From Candidatus Egerieicola pullicola (GTDB lineage: Bacteria; Bacillota; Clostridia; Oscillospirales; Ruminococcaceae), in contig DVGY01000012.1 in assembly GCA_018712465.1 (NCBI GenBank), forward strand, positions 1-8,335: 8,335 nucleotides of DNA, written 5' to 3'. The notes beneath the pieces are model-generated. The model saw nothing but the letters and a program-made list of their open reading frames with translations. It was not told the origin of the DNA and ran no database searches. A program made the position numbers and the translations under genes. Below, piece by piece: positions 1-6,352 of this stretch; the first letter of the stretch is position 1, and the number at the start of each line of letters is the position of its first letter.

Positions 1-1269
1 CTCTGCATGAATTATGCCCGGGCCGTCTCAGCAGAAAACGCCCTGGAAAGCAGCTATCTAAAAAACATTAGCAACCTGTCCGCCTATCTGGAAAACCTGG
101 ACAACGCCCTAACCAAAACCATGTACTGCGGCACCGCTACCGCCTTTGGGGAAATGACCGCCACGGTTTGGCGGGAAGCGGGCTTTGCCAAAGACGCCTT
201 AGCCAGTCTGCCTCTGTCCGAACTGAATCTGGAAAACAGCTACAAGCTGCTGAGCCAGGTGGGGGACTATGCGGTGAGCTTAAACAAAACCGTTTCCCAA
301 GGCCAAGACCTGTCCCAGGAACAGATTGACCAGCTCTACACCTTAAAGGACTACACCCAATCTATGCGCAGCGAAATCATCCTGATTGAGGATCAGATCC
401 GCACCGGGGCTATTTCCCTGAAAAAGGTGAGCAACGCCGTTTCCGACGCCTCCGGCCAGGAGACTCTGACACTGGATGACTCTGCGGAAGAAATGGAAGA
501 AAGCCTGTCCGACTATCCCACCCTGATCTACGACGGTCCCTTCTCAGATCACATCAACTCCTCCACCCCTCGGATGACCCAGGACCAGCCGGAAATTTCC
601 AAAGAACAAGCTCTGGAAAAGGCCGCTGCCATTACCGGGCTGTCCGCTGAGGAACTGGCCGACCAAGGGGACACGGCTGGACACCTCCCCTGCTACAACT
701 TCGGCAATGGAGATGTCTCGGTGGCCATCACCAAACAAGGCGGCTATCTCCACTATTTGATGAACAGCCGCATTCCTCAAGGCAGTGCCATTTCAGCCGA
801 AGACGCTGTAGCCATTGGAGCAGAGTGGCTGACCAAACAAGGTTACGATTCCATGCAGGACAGCTACTACGAAATCAACGGCAATCGGATCACCGTCAAC
901 TACGCCTACGCCCAAAACGGCTCCATCCTTTGCTATCCCGATTTGATTAAACTCACTATCGCCCTGGACAATGGGGAAGTGCTGGAAGCAGAGGCCAGCG
1001 GCTATCTGGTCAATCATCAACAGCGGCTGGAACTTACCCCCTCCCTCTCTGCGCAGCAGGCAGCGGAATCGTTGAGTTCTCTCTTGACAGTAGAGAATTC
1101 CCGGTTGGTGGTGATCCCCACCAGTGCGCAAAAAGAAGTATTCTGCTGGGAATTTTCCTGCACCTCCCCAAAAGAGGAACAAGTCCTGGTGTATATCAAC
1201 GCCCAAACTGGAGCTGAAGAACAGATCTTGGTGGTGTACACCGATGAAAACGGCACATTGACTATGTAA
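1..1269 (+). CDS. ypeB: Germination protein YpeB, 5'-truncated by window edge
   Basis: YpeB works in spore germination: it is needed for correct localisation and stability of the cortex-lytic hydrolase SleB, and sits at the spore inner membrane/cortex. The reading frame is open from base 1, so the ATG at 7 is probably internal. About 422 residues are visible against roughly 450 for the family, and the usual N-terminal membrane helix is missing. Counting from the Met at base 7, residues 1-165 form a helical Glu/Leu-rich domain. Next comes the family hallmark YPTLIYDGPFSDHI at about 170-183. The rest holds three PepSY-like units at about 196-257, 262-330 and 347-408, each opening with an (I/L)S-x-E/Q-x-A helix. 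The stop is TAA at 1267-1269, followed at once by a terminator. sleB is the expected upstream neighbour. The hallmark makes the identification secure; the organism being a spore-former follows from it. Confidence 0.93.
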   Translation, partial: LCMNYARAVSAENALESSYLKNISNLSAYLENLDNALTKTMYCGTATAFGEMTATVWREAGFAKDALASLPLSELNLENSYKLLSQVGDYAVSLNKTVSQGQDLSQEQIDQLYTLKDYTQSMRSEIILIEDQIRTGAISLKKVSNAVSDASGQETLTLDDSAEEMEESLSDYPTLIYDGPFSDHINSSTPRMTQDQPEISKEQALEKAAAITGLSAEELADQGDTAGHLPCYNFGNGDVSVAITKQGGYLHYLMNSRIPQGSAISAEDAVAIGAEWLTKQGYDSMQDSYYEINGNRITVNYAYAQNGSILCYPDLIKLTIALDNGEVLEAEASGYLVNHQQRLELTPSLSAQQAAESLSSLLTVENSRLVVIPTSAQKEVFCWEFSCTSPKEEQVLVYINAQTGAEEQILVVYTDENGTLTM

Positions 1270-1276
1270 ACGCAAA

Positions 1277-1309
1277 AAGAACGCACTCTGTTATCAGCAG
1301 TGCGTTCTT
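1277..1309. terminator. Bidirectional intrinsic terminator between convergent genes
   Basis: The arms AAGAACGCACT (1277-1287) and AGTGCGTTCTT (1299-1309) are perfectly complementary over 11 bp. The loop region can add three more pairs (CTG/CAG) with a one-base bulge. On the plus strand the hairpin is followed by CTTTTATTG; on the minus strand it is followed by a run of five T (complement of 1274-1278). It begins 7 bases after the ypeB stop and lies 27 bases past the stop of the DUF4340 gene on the other strand, so it can end both transcripts. Confidence 0.88.
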
Positions 1310-1335
1310 CTTTTATTGTATCATATCGGGGGAGA

Positions 1336-2835
1336 TCACCAGTTCATGTTCACTTCTTCGCCGTTCAACAATTTTTGCAGCTCCGACTGCACCTTGTTGG
1401 TAAAGCTGGTAGAAGTGGTTACCGCTTTGGCGCCGTTTACCGACACTACCACCGTCCGGTTGCCCACATCGTAGTAATCCACAGTATCCTTGGAACCGTC
1501 AGTGTACTGATAGGTCACCGTCATAATAGGATCGGAAGTAACTTCGCTGCGGTTGACGGCATTGGCCTGGCAGGACATCACCAACTGATACCAGGTGGCA
1601 AAGTTATCGCTGTCCAATACCGTGCCGTTATACTCTGCACGGGTCTTGGTGGTAGCTTGACCGTTGTAATTGGTTTCGCCGGTGGCTACCTGGGAAAGCT
1701 GGAAGGAGTATTCGTTTCCGCCGAAGGAAATGCTCATGGCGGAGACGTTTTGAATGTAAGGCACCAACGGAATGGGGGAAACAAGATCGTCGGCGGTGTA
1801 GCTCACCCAAGGCAGCAGTTCTTCGCTCACCACATACACCAGGGGACTGCCGTCCCGCATGACGTAGCGGCAGGCTGTGCTGCCGGAAGTAACTTCATTG
1901 CCGATGGTCAGTTGAACGCCGGTGTCGTCCCAGCTCATAGAGACTTCTGCTGCCGGAGAAGCCAGGCCATATTCTTCCAACTGCTGCTGGGTGGGGTTGG
2001 AGGCCACCACGTCTTCTGCTTCGGAGCCAAAGATATTGAAGAGCAGATCGGCTTCCAGATCGGGATCCACCAAAGTGACTACCGGGCTGGTAAGTTCATA
2101 CCGGCTGGCCACTGCCGTCAAGGTATCGTCACCGTATTTGGAGGTATCGGTGGGGGCCACTACAATATCCTCCGGCAGATCGGGACGATGAATGGTCAGG
2201 TTGGTAATCACCGGGTCTTCTTCGGAACTGTACGCTTCCAGCAGGGTCCGGTCTAAATAGGTATTGGGGTTGACGTCCAGCGTGGTGGAAAGGGAATTGG
2301 CCACTGCATACAGAGCCGGATCCCCCTCCAACATACAGTACCGACCGGTAATGCCGGAAGTGGCGCTGCCGATGTACATGGTGTACACTCTTCCCCCATA
2401 AGAACCGGTCACAGTAGTGGTGGGGGTGGTCAAACCGTAAGTGGACAAATCCATGCCGGTGGTATCCTCAAACACAACGTCCAAATAGGTGGCATTGGTA
2501 AAAGTGCTCACTGCCGTGCGGATGGTGTAGCGGTCCAGGGGCAGATCATCATAACCGTCCATGGTATAGGCAAAGCTGGCCCCTTCCTCCAAATCATCGG
2601 AAGAGCGGACAGTATAGCTGCCGTTGGCGCCCTGGACAGTGAGGTATTCCAGATCGTCCACGTTTTCGTCGATCAAACCGTTGTCCACTTCGTCTTCCAC
2701 CAAAGCAGAAGTTAGATCGCTGGTGGTGCCGTCGGTATTTTGTTGCTGGCTCAGCACCAACAACACAATCAAAGCCGCCACCAGAACTACCACGCAAACC
2801 CCGGCAATGATTAAATTGCGGACTTTTTTACTCAT
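1336..2835 (-). CDS. DUF4340 domain-containing protein, N-terminally membrane-anchored
   Basis: A 499-residue protein with one N-terminal membrane helix (about residues 8-29, preceded by KK-R) and no lipobox Cys, so it should be anchored with its bulk outside the cytoplasm. It carries DUF4340-type sequence twice. YGLTTP at 133-138 is followed by IG at 155, RY at 165 and GDPALYAV at 171-178. YGLASP at 289-294 is followed by IG at 311, RY at 323 and GSPLVYVV at 329-336. A C-terminal beta-rich stretch (about 437-475) looks like a shorter related unit. DUF4340 proteins commonly accompany GldG-type ABC operons; their biochemical role is not established. The ATG at 2835 is separated by a single base from the stop of the upstream gldG-like gene. 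GGAGG at 2846-2850, 10 bases upstream, lies inside that gene, which suggests translational coupling. It is the last gene of the operon. Confidence 0.85.
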   Translation of the reverse strand: MSKKVRNLIIAGVCVVVLVAALIVLLVLSQQQNTDGTTSDLTSALVEDEVDNGLIDENVDDLEYLTVQGANGSYTVRSSDDLEEGASFAYTMDGYDDLPLDRYTIRTAVSTFTNATYLDVVFEDTTGMDLSTYGLTTPTTTVTGSYGGRVYTMYIGSATSGITGRYCMLEGDPALYAVANSLSTTLDVNPNTYLDRTLLEAYSSEEDPVITNLTIHRPDLPEDIVVAPTDTSKYGDDTLTAVASRYELTSPVVTLVDPDLEADLLFNIFGSEAEDVVASNPTQQQLEEYGLASPAAEVSMSWDDTGVQLTIGNEVTSGSTACRYVMRDGSPLVYVVSEELLPWVSYTADDLVSPIPLVPYIQNVSAMSISFGGNEYSFQLSQVATGETNYNGQATTKTRAEYNGTVLDSDNFATWYQLVMSCQANAVNRSEVTSDPIMTVTYQYTDGSKDTVDYYDVGNRTVVVSVNGAKAVTTSTSFTNKVQSELQKLLNGEEVNMNW

Positions 2836-2836
2836 G

Positions 2837-4336
2837 TTACTTTCTCCTCCGCATCAGCCAGAAGGTAAAGCCGCCAGCCAGTGCCGCCAACGGAATCACA
2901 ATCATAAAGATCACAAAGGTGGTAATCGCCGCCGCATTGCTGGCGTTGAAGGTTTCGCTGGTAAAGCTTACAGACGAAATGTTGATGCCGCCTTCCTGGC
3001 CGGTGAGGTCATTGATTAAATCCACCATGTATTCGTTGTTGTTGTACCGGGCATCGCTGATGACGCTGTCTGCCAGCAAGCCGTCGCTGCCCAGCACAAT
3101 CACATTGGAAGTAATGGGGGTCAAGCCGTCATACCGGGTTTTTTGAGACAGCGCCGCCGCATTGTAGGTGCCTACATGGCTTTGGACGTAAGCGTTGGCG
3201 TCTTCTGTTTCGGAATAGGGCACCAGAGAAGTGGTTTCAGTGCTCTGAATCAAGGGAGTGGTGGTGATGTTGTCCTGAGTTTCAAACAGCAGATTCACCG
3301 GACGGGTATACATACCGATAAAGGGAAGAGAACTGTCCCGCAGAGCTGCAGTGTGATCCTCATCCACAATATTCATGCCCATGACATAATTGTTGTTGTA
3401 GGCATTGTTGTTGTCGGTTTCATACATCATGCCGTCCAAGCTCACTTCAATGCCCCACTCTGCCAGATAGGCATCCAGATTCGGGGTGATGGAGTGCACC
3501 GCACCGGTAGAGTCATCAACGCTCACCTGCTGGAAGTTCGCCAGATAAAGCAGCGTTTTGCCGAAGTTGCCTCCATTGGTCAAAAAGGCGTCGATCTGTT
3601 CCAGCTCTGCATCGGTGTAATCCACCATAGGAGCGCAGATCACCACCAAATCATAGGAATCATCCAGAGTGGTGGAAGCCAGGTCCACATTGGTCATCTG
3701 GTAGTTGTTGTCTTCCAGGATAGTGTTGAGACCGGCGGAAGTGGTTTCGCTGTGACCGGTGATGACCGCACAGTTGGTGAGTTCATTGGCAGAGACATAG
3801 CTGATGGCGCTTGTCATGACCTGTTCCGCGTCGGAAAAGTACTGATAGCTGGTGTAATCGTCGTTGTATTCCGCCACCACCAGTTCAGAGGGATCTACCA
3901 CCCGGATCCGCTGCGCGCTTTCCACAATGATATCTGCTTCCGACAAGTTATAGTCGGCATAATTGGCGGAAAAGCTGGGGTCTTCCATCAGGTCCACATA
4001 CCGCACGGTAATGTGGCTGCTGTATTGGGCATACTGCTTGATGATTTCATTGGCCTGATAATAGTACCCGTTGGCATCGGAATTGGCAAATTCATTTTCG
4101 TTCATGCAGACGGTGATGGTAATGTCTTCATCCAAACCCTGCACATATTCGATGGATTGTTCTCCCAGTTGGAACCGGTTGTTGTCGGTAAGGTCCACGC
4201 TGCTGGGGAACATTCCCAACAGCACCCCTACGATCACATTCACCAAGATTACCGCAACCACCACTACAATGGTGATGATAGTGGACATGGTGCCGTGCTT
4301 GAACCGGCGGGAGGATAGAAATTTCGGTTTGTTCAT
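2837..4336 (-). CDS. GldG-family ABC transporter auxiliary membrane protein
   Basis: From the chosen start the protein has 499 residues. It has a positively charged N-terminus, a membrane helix at about 19-41, a large extracytoplasmic domain, a second helix at about 471-495 and a cytosolic RRRK end. The segment after helix 1 (VDLTDNNRFQLGEQSIEYVQ, then a short beta strand ITITV) is typical of GldG proteins. So is the Rossmann-like section around 228-265 (DLVVICAPMVDYTDAELEQI, then FLTNGGNFGKTLLYL). GldG belongs to the GldA/F/G ABC complex named from Bacteroidota gliding, but homologues occur in many non-gliding bacteria with unknown substrate. An ATG at 4357 (7 codons longer) overlaps the permease stop as TAATG. 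I prefer 4336 because GGAGGGAG (4355-4348) lies 11 bases before it, whereas 4357 has only GGAG three bases away. Residues 309-317 are Asn-rich (NNNAYNNNY). Confidence 0.85.
   Translation of the reverse strand: MNKPKFLSSRRFKHGTMSTIITIVVVVAVILVNVIVGVLLGMFPSSVDLTDNNRFQLGEQSIEYVQGLDEDITITVCMNENEFANSDANGYYYQANEIIKQYAQYSSHITVRYVDLMEDPSFSANYADYNLSEADIIVESAQRIRVVDPSELVVAEYNDDYTSYQYFSDAEQVMTSAISYVSANELTNCAVITGHSETTSAGLNTILEDNNYQMTNVDLASTTLDDSYDLVVICAPMVDYTDAELEQIDAFLTNGGNFGKTLLYLANFQQVSVDDSTGAVHSITPNLDAYLAEWGIEVSLDGMMYETDNNNAYNNNYVMGMNIVDEDHTAALRDSSLPFIGMYTRPVNLLFETQDNITTTPLIQSTETTSLVPYSETEDANAYVQSHVGTYNAAALSQKTRYDGLTPITSNVIVLGSDGLLADSVISDARYNNNEYMVDLINDLTGQEGGINISSVSFTSETFNASNAAAITTFVIFMIVIPLAALAGGFTFWLMRRRK
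3389..3414. repeat. Short direct repeat inside the gldG-like gene
   Basis: ATTGTTGTTGT occurs at 3389-3399 and again at 3404-3414 (period 15 bases). On the coding (minus) strand these are AAC/AAT codons giving the protein sequence NNNAYNNNY. The period is a multiple of three, so a slippage event of one unit would keep the frame. Confidence 0.75.
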
Positions 4337-4347
4337 AGCGTTTTGTT

Positions 4348-4355
4348 CTCCCTCC
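4348..4355 (-). promoter_or_regulatory. Ribosome-binding site that decides the gldG-like start
   Basis: The minus strand reads GGAGGGAG from 4355 to 4348, 11 bases before the ATG at 4336. It overlaps the alternative ATG at 4357-4355, so initiation at 4357 would bury the only good Shine-Dalgarno sequence inside the coding region. This favours the shorter protein. Confidence 0.7.
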
Positions 4356-4356
4356 A

Positions 4357-5058
4357 TTAACTCCAGCGGCGGCGCTCCAACACCCGTACCGACAGGAAAT
4401 TAAAGATAAAAATGACGCTGGCAAAAAAGATCACATTGCCGAAGTCCAGAATTCCGTTGGTGAATTCACTGTAACGGCTGGTAAAGCTGATGGAACTAAG
4501 GACGTTCTGAGCCCAGTTCCAAGGCACGGCGGTGACGAAATAGTCCAGCATGTAGAAGAACAGGATCACTGCAAAGCTAATGATGGCGGCGGCCAGTTGG
4601 GACTGGGTCATGGAGGAGATAAACAGGCCGATGGCGATGAATGCGCCGCCCATCAAAATCAAACCGACCAGGTTGCCGATAAAAATGGATACCTGGGGAG
4701 TGGCAAAGGAGCCAAGCACAATGAAATCCACCAATGTCATAGCCATGCCCACGCCGAACAGGGCCATTGCCGCCAAAAACTTGCCCCAGATAATACCGGA
4801 CAAGCTCACCGGTGCAGTGAGCAGGGCTTGGTCGGTTTTCATCCTGGTTTCTTCACTCATCAGCCGCATGGTCAGCACCGGAATGCAGATCATCAGCACC
4901 AGCATCATGTTGGAAAAAATATAGGAAATCATGTTCACGCCGGCGCTGATTAACACAAACAAGTTCAATCCGCAGAAGAACCAGAAGATGGCCAAAAAGA
5001 CCCATCCAATGGGATTTTTAAAGTAAGCGAAAAACTCCCGCTTAAAGATCGCTGTCAT
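4357..5058 (-). CDS. ABC-2 type transporter permease (GldF-like)
   Basis: A 233-residue integral membrane protein and the membrane-spanning subunit of the ABC transporter encoded by this operon. About six hydrophobic helices are visible, at roughly 17-38, 47-66, 96-118, 125-147, 153-176 and 205-225. Between helices 2 and 3 lies the ABC-2/GldF signature segment PVLTMRLMSEETRMKTDQAL followed by LTAPVSLSGIIWGKFLAA, probably the cytosolic coupling element that contacts the ATPase. The length is typical for single-domain GldF-like permeases, which would act as a dimer. The start codon overlaps the ATPase stop as ATGA (4 bases), and AAGGAGG ends 10 bases before it inside the ATPase gene. This is a classic coupled arrangement that fixes ATPase-to-permease production. 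The substrate cannot be read from the sequence. Confidence 0.9.
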   Translation of the reverse strand: MTAIFKREFFAYFKNPIGWVFLAIFWFFCGLNLFVLISAGVNMISYIFSNMMLVLMICIPVLTMRLMSEETRMKTDQALLTAPVSLSGIIWGKFLAAMALFGVGMAMTLVDFIVLGSFATPQVSIFIGNLVGLILMGGAFIAIGLFISSMTQSQLAAAIISFAVILFFYMLDYFVTAVPWNWAQNVLSSISFTSRYSEFTNGILDFGNVIFFASVIFIFNFLSVRVLERRRWS

Positions 5059-6107
5059 TTGCTTTCTTCCTCCTTCTCATCCTTGGGGCCGAAGAGCTTG
5101 CGGAATTTGCTTTTTTCTTCCGGGGCATTTTGCTGCTCTTCCTTCCGGTTTTCCCGGGCAATGGACTGAGCCACCGCAGGATCGGTGAGGCGGATAAAGA
5201 TGTCCTCCAGGTTCATGGCGTTGTGCTTAAATTCCAGCATAGGCCAATTCCGTTCCCGGAGCAGTTCAAACACATCCTCCCGGATGTCCTGATTTTCTTT
5301 GGGCTGAAGCAAAAATTCGTAAACGCCCTGTTCCTTTTGGCCGTGAGGGCGAACACTTTCCATCTTTTCCAGCCGGCTCAAAGCCGTCAAGGCGTCGGTT
5401 TGAGGAGCCTTCACCCGAAGAGTGTAGCGCTTGTCTTTGCTGAGCTTTTCCGAGAGGTTGCGCTCGGTGTCGTCCGCCACAATCACACCCTGGTTGATGA
5501 TGATGACCCGGTCGCACACCGACTGCACTTCACTCAAAATATGGGTGGAGAGGATGACGGTATGGTTGCGGCTGAGGGACTTAATCAGGCTGCGGATCTC
5601 GATGATCTGATTGGGGTCCAGGCCCACCGTAGGCTCGTCCAGGATCAGCACTTCCGGGTTGCCGATCAGGGCTTGCGCAATGCCCACCCGCTGTTTGTAA
5701 CCTTTGGACAGGTTGGCGATGAGACGGTCCTTGACATGGCCGATCTTCACCATGCCGCACACCGTGTCCAGGTGTTTGGCCTTGCTGGCCGTTTTGGCCT
5801 TTTTCAGCTCATAGATAAAATTTAAGTACTCCCACACGGTCATGTCCGGGTAGAGAGGGGGCAGTTCCGGCAGATAGCCGATGCACTTTTTGGCTTCGGT
5901 GGGTTCTTCCAGGATCTCGTGGCCGTCAATCAGCACACGGCCTTCTGTGGCGCTGAGATACCCGGTAAGGATGTTCATGGTCGTGGATTTTCCGGCGCCG
6001 TTAGGTCCCAGAAAACCGACGATCTCGCCTTTTCCCACCGAAAAGGAGATCCGATCCACCGCCAGCTTGGAGCCGTAGCGCTTGGTCAGACCTTGAATTT
6101 CGATCAT
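5055..6107 (-). CDS. ABC transporter ATP-binding protein (GldA-like)
   Basis: The 350-residue ATPase that powers the permease encoded next to it. Visible motifs: Walker A GPNGAGKST at 34-42, signature LSKGYKQR at 133-140, Walker B VLILDEP at 153-159, D-loop GLDP at 162-165 and switch His189 (ILSTHI). The Q-loop position reads GYLPE, with Glu81 where many ABC ATPases have Gln; this form is familiar in the GldA-like branch. Residues of about 220-305 form an accessory C-terminal domain, followed by a highly charged Lys/Glu tail of about 40 residues. The frame extends upstream to an ATG at 6149. I chose 6107 because GGAGG (6116-6120) sits 8 bases before it, the protein then opens with MIEIQGLTKRYG as the family does, and 6149 would lie inside the leader's inverted repeat. 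It is the first gene of the four-gene operon. Confidence 0.92.
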   Translation of the reverse strand: MIEIQGLTKRYGSKLAVDRISFSVGKGEIVGFLGPNGAGKSTTMNILTGYLSATEGRVLIDGHEILEEPTEAKKCIGYLPELPPLYPDMTVWEYLNFIYELKKAKTASKAKHLDTVCGMVKIGHVKDRLIANLSKGYKQRVGIAQALIGNPEVLILDEPTVGLDPNQIIEIRSLIKSLSRNHTVILSTHILSEVQSVCDRVIIINQGVIVADDTERNLSEKLSKDKRYTLRVKAPQTDALTALSRLEKMESVRPHGQKEQGVYEFLLQPKENQDIREDVFELLRERNWPMLEFKHNAMNLEDIFIRLTDPAVAQSIARENRKEEQQNAPEEKSKFRKLFGPKDEKEEESK

Positions 6108-6115
6108 GGTTCTTT

Positions 6116-6120
6116 CCTCC
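6116..6120 (-). promoter_or_regulatory. Ribosome-binding site that decides the ATPase start
   Basis: The minus strand reads GGAGG from 6120 to 6116, 8 bases before the ATG at 6107. No comparable site precedes the upstream in-frame ATG at 6149. Confidence 0.8.
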
Positions 6121-6132
6121 ATTTTGCTAAAC

Positions 6133-6150
6133 TTTGTGAGTTTGCACAAA
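6133..6150. promoter_or_regulatory. Perfect inverted repeat in the ABC operon leader (possible operator)
   Basis: TTTGTG (6133-6138) and CACAAA (6145-6150) are exact reverse complements around a 6-base centre, 18 bp in all. If the proposed minus-strand promoter is right, the repeat covers about +5 to +22 of the transcript, a usual place for a repressor operator. It could also fold in RNA as a weak 6-bp hairpin. The half-sites resemble Rex or CRP/FNR-type sites but the spacing is 2 bases shorter than either consensus, so no regulator is assigned. Confidence 0.4.
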
Positions 6151-6160
6151 TACAGCTTAT

Positions 6161-6189
6161 ACTATAGCACAATTTCCGGCGATTGGAAA
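6161..6189 (-). promoter_or_regulatory. Candidate sigma-A promoter for the ABC operon
   Basis: On the minus strand, a -10 box TATAGT (6166-6161, 5 of 6 to consensus) is preceded after 17 bases by TTTCCA (6189-6184, 4 of 6 to TTGACA). Transcription would start near 6154, giving a leader of about 47 bases before the ATPase ATG. The -35 is weak, which would suit modest or activated expression. Confidence 0.5.
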
Positions 6190-6209
6190 GCAGTTATTTT
6201 GCAAGATTT

Positions 6210-6242
6210 ATGAACAAATCATGAACGAACCATGGAAAATTT
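6210..6242. repeat. Three phased 11-base direct repeats upstream of the greA promoter
   Basis: ATGAACAAATC (6210-6220) and ATGAACGAACC (6221-6231) match at 9 of 11 positions. ATGGAAAATTT (6232-6242) is a more diverged third copy (7 of 11 to the first). The unit is about one helical turn, and the array ends 8 bases before the greA -35 box, in the region where UP elements or activator sites lie. Confidence 0.4.
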
Positions 6243-6250
6243 AGAACTGC

Positions 6251-6279
6251 TTGACAATTCTTTTCCGCGCTATTATAAT
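6251..6279 (+). promoter_or_regulatory. Exact consensus sigma-A promoter for greA-lysS
   Basis: TTGACA (6251-6256) and TATAAT (6274-6279) are both perfect matches to consensus with the optimal 17-base spacer. Transcription should begin near A6286, leaving a leader of about 67 bases before greA. This predicts strong, constitutive housekeeping-level expression unless it is limited downstream. Confidence 0.92.
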
Positions 6280-6294
6280 GTATCTATTGTTCAA

Positions 6295-6320
6295 CCCGGC
6301 TTTTTTCCCAAAAGGCCGGG
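6295..6320 (+). promoter_or_regulatory. Stable hairpin in the greA leader (possible attenuator or stabiliser)
   Basis: CCCGGC (6295-6300) pairs with GCCGGG (6315-6320). The stem continues inward with one T-G wobble and four T-A pairs, closing on a four-base loop (6306-6309), for 11 pairs in total. It starts about 10 bases from the predicted transcript 5' end. The following AATTTCTTG is only modestly T-rich, so efficient intrinsic termination is doubtful; partial attenuation, pausing or protection of the 5' end are all possible. Confidence 0.55.
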
Positions 6321-6340
6321 AATTTCTTGTAATGCAAAGC

Positions 6341-6345
6341 GAGGG
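6341..6345 (+). promoter_or_regulatory. Ribosome-binding site that decides the greA start
   Basis: GAGGG at 6341-6345 lies 7 bases before the ATG at 6353. The in-frame ATG at 6332 has no such site, and an in-frame ATG at 6251 would lie upstream of the predicted transcript start. Confidence 0.75.
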
Positions 6346-6352
6346 AACCGCC

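Noticed and set aside
1300..2256. Long open frame of 318 codons on the plus strand opposite the DUF4340 gene
   Set aside because: It starts inside the terminator hairpin, lacks a ribosome-binding site, and its His/Gly/Val-rich product has no recognisable domain. It is a shadow of the real minus-strand gene.
3143..4318. Open frame of 391 codons on the plus strand opposite the gldG-like gene
   Set aside because: The product is low-complexity Val/Ile/His/Gly-rich with no domain, and it lies entirely inside a gene with clear family features and operon context. Its length follows from the codon bias of the coding strand.
5130..5825. Open frame of 231 codons opposite the ABC ATPase gene
   Set aside because: The opposite strand carries all ABC ATPase motifs in order; this frame shows none of any family.
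6133..6150. Calling the leader palindrome a Rex or CRP site
   Set aside because: The spacer between half-sites is 6 bases where both consensus sites need 8, so naming a regulator is not supported.
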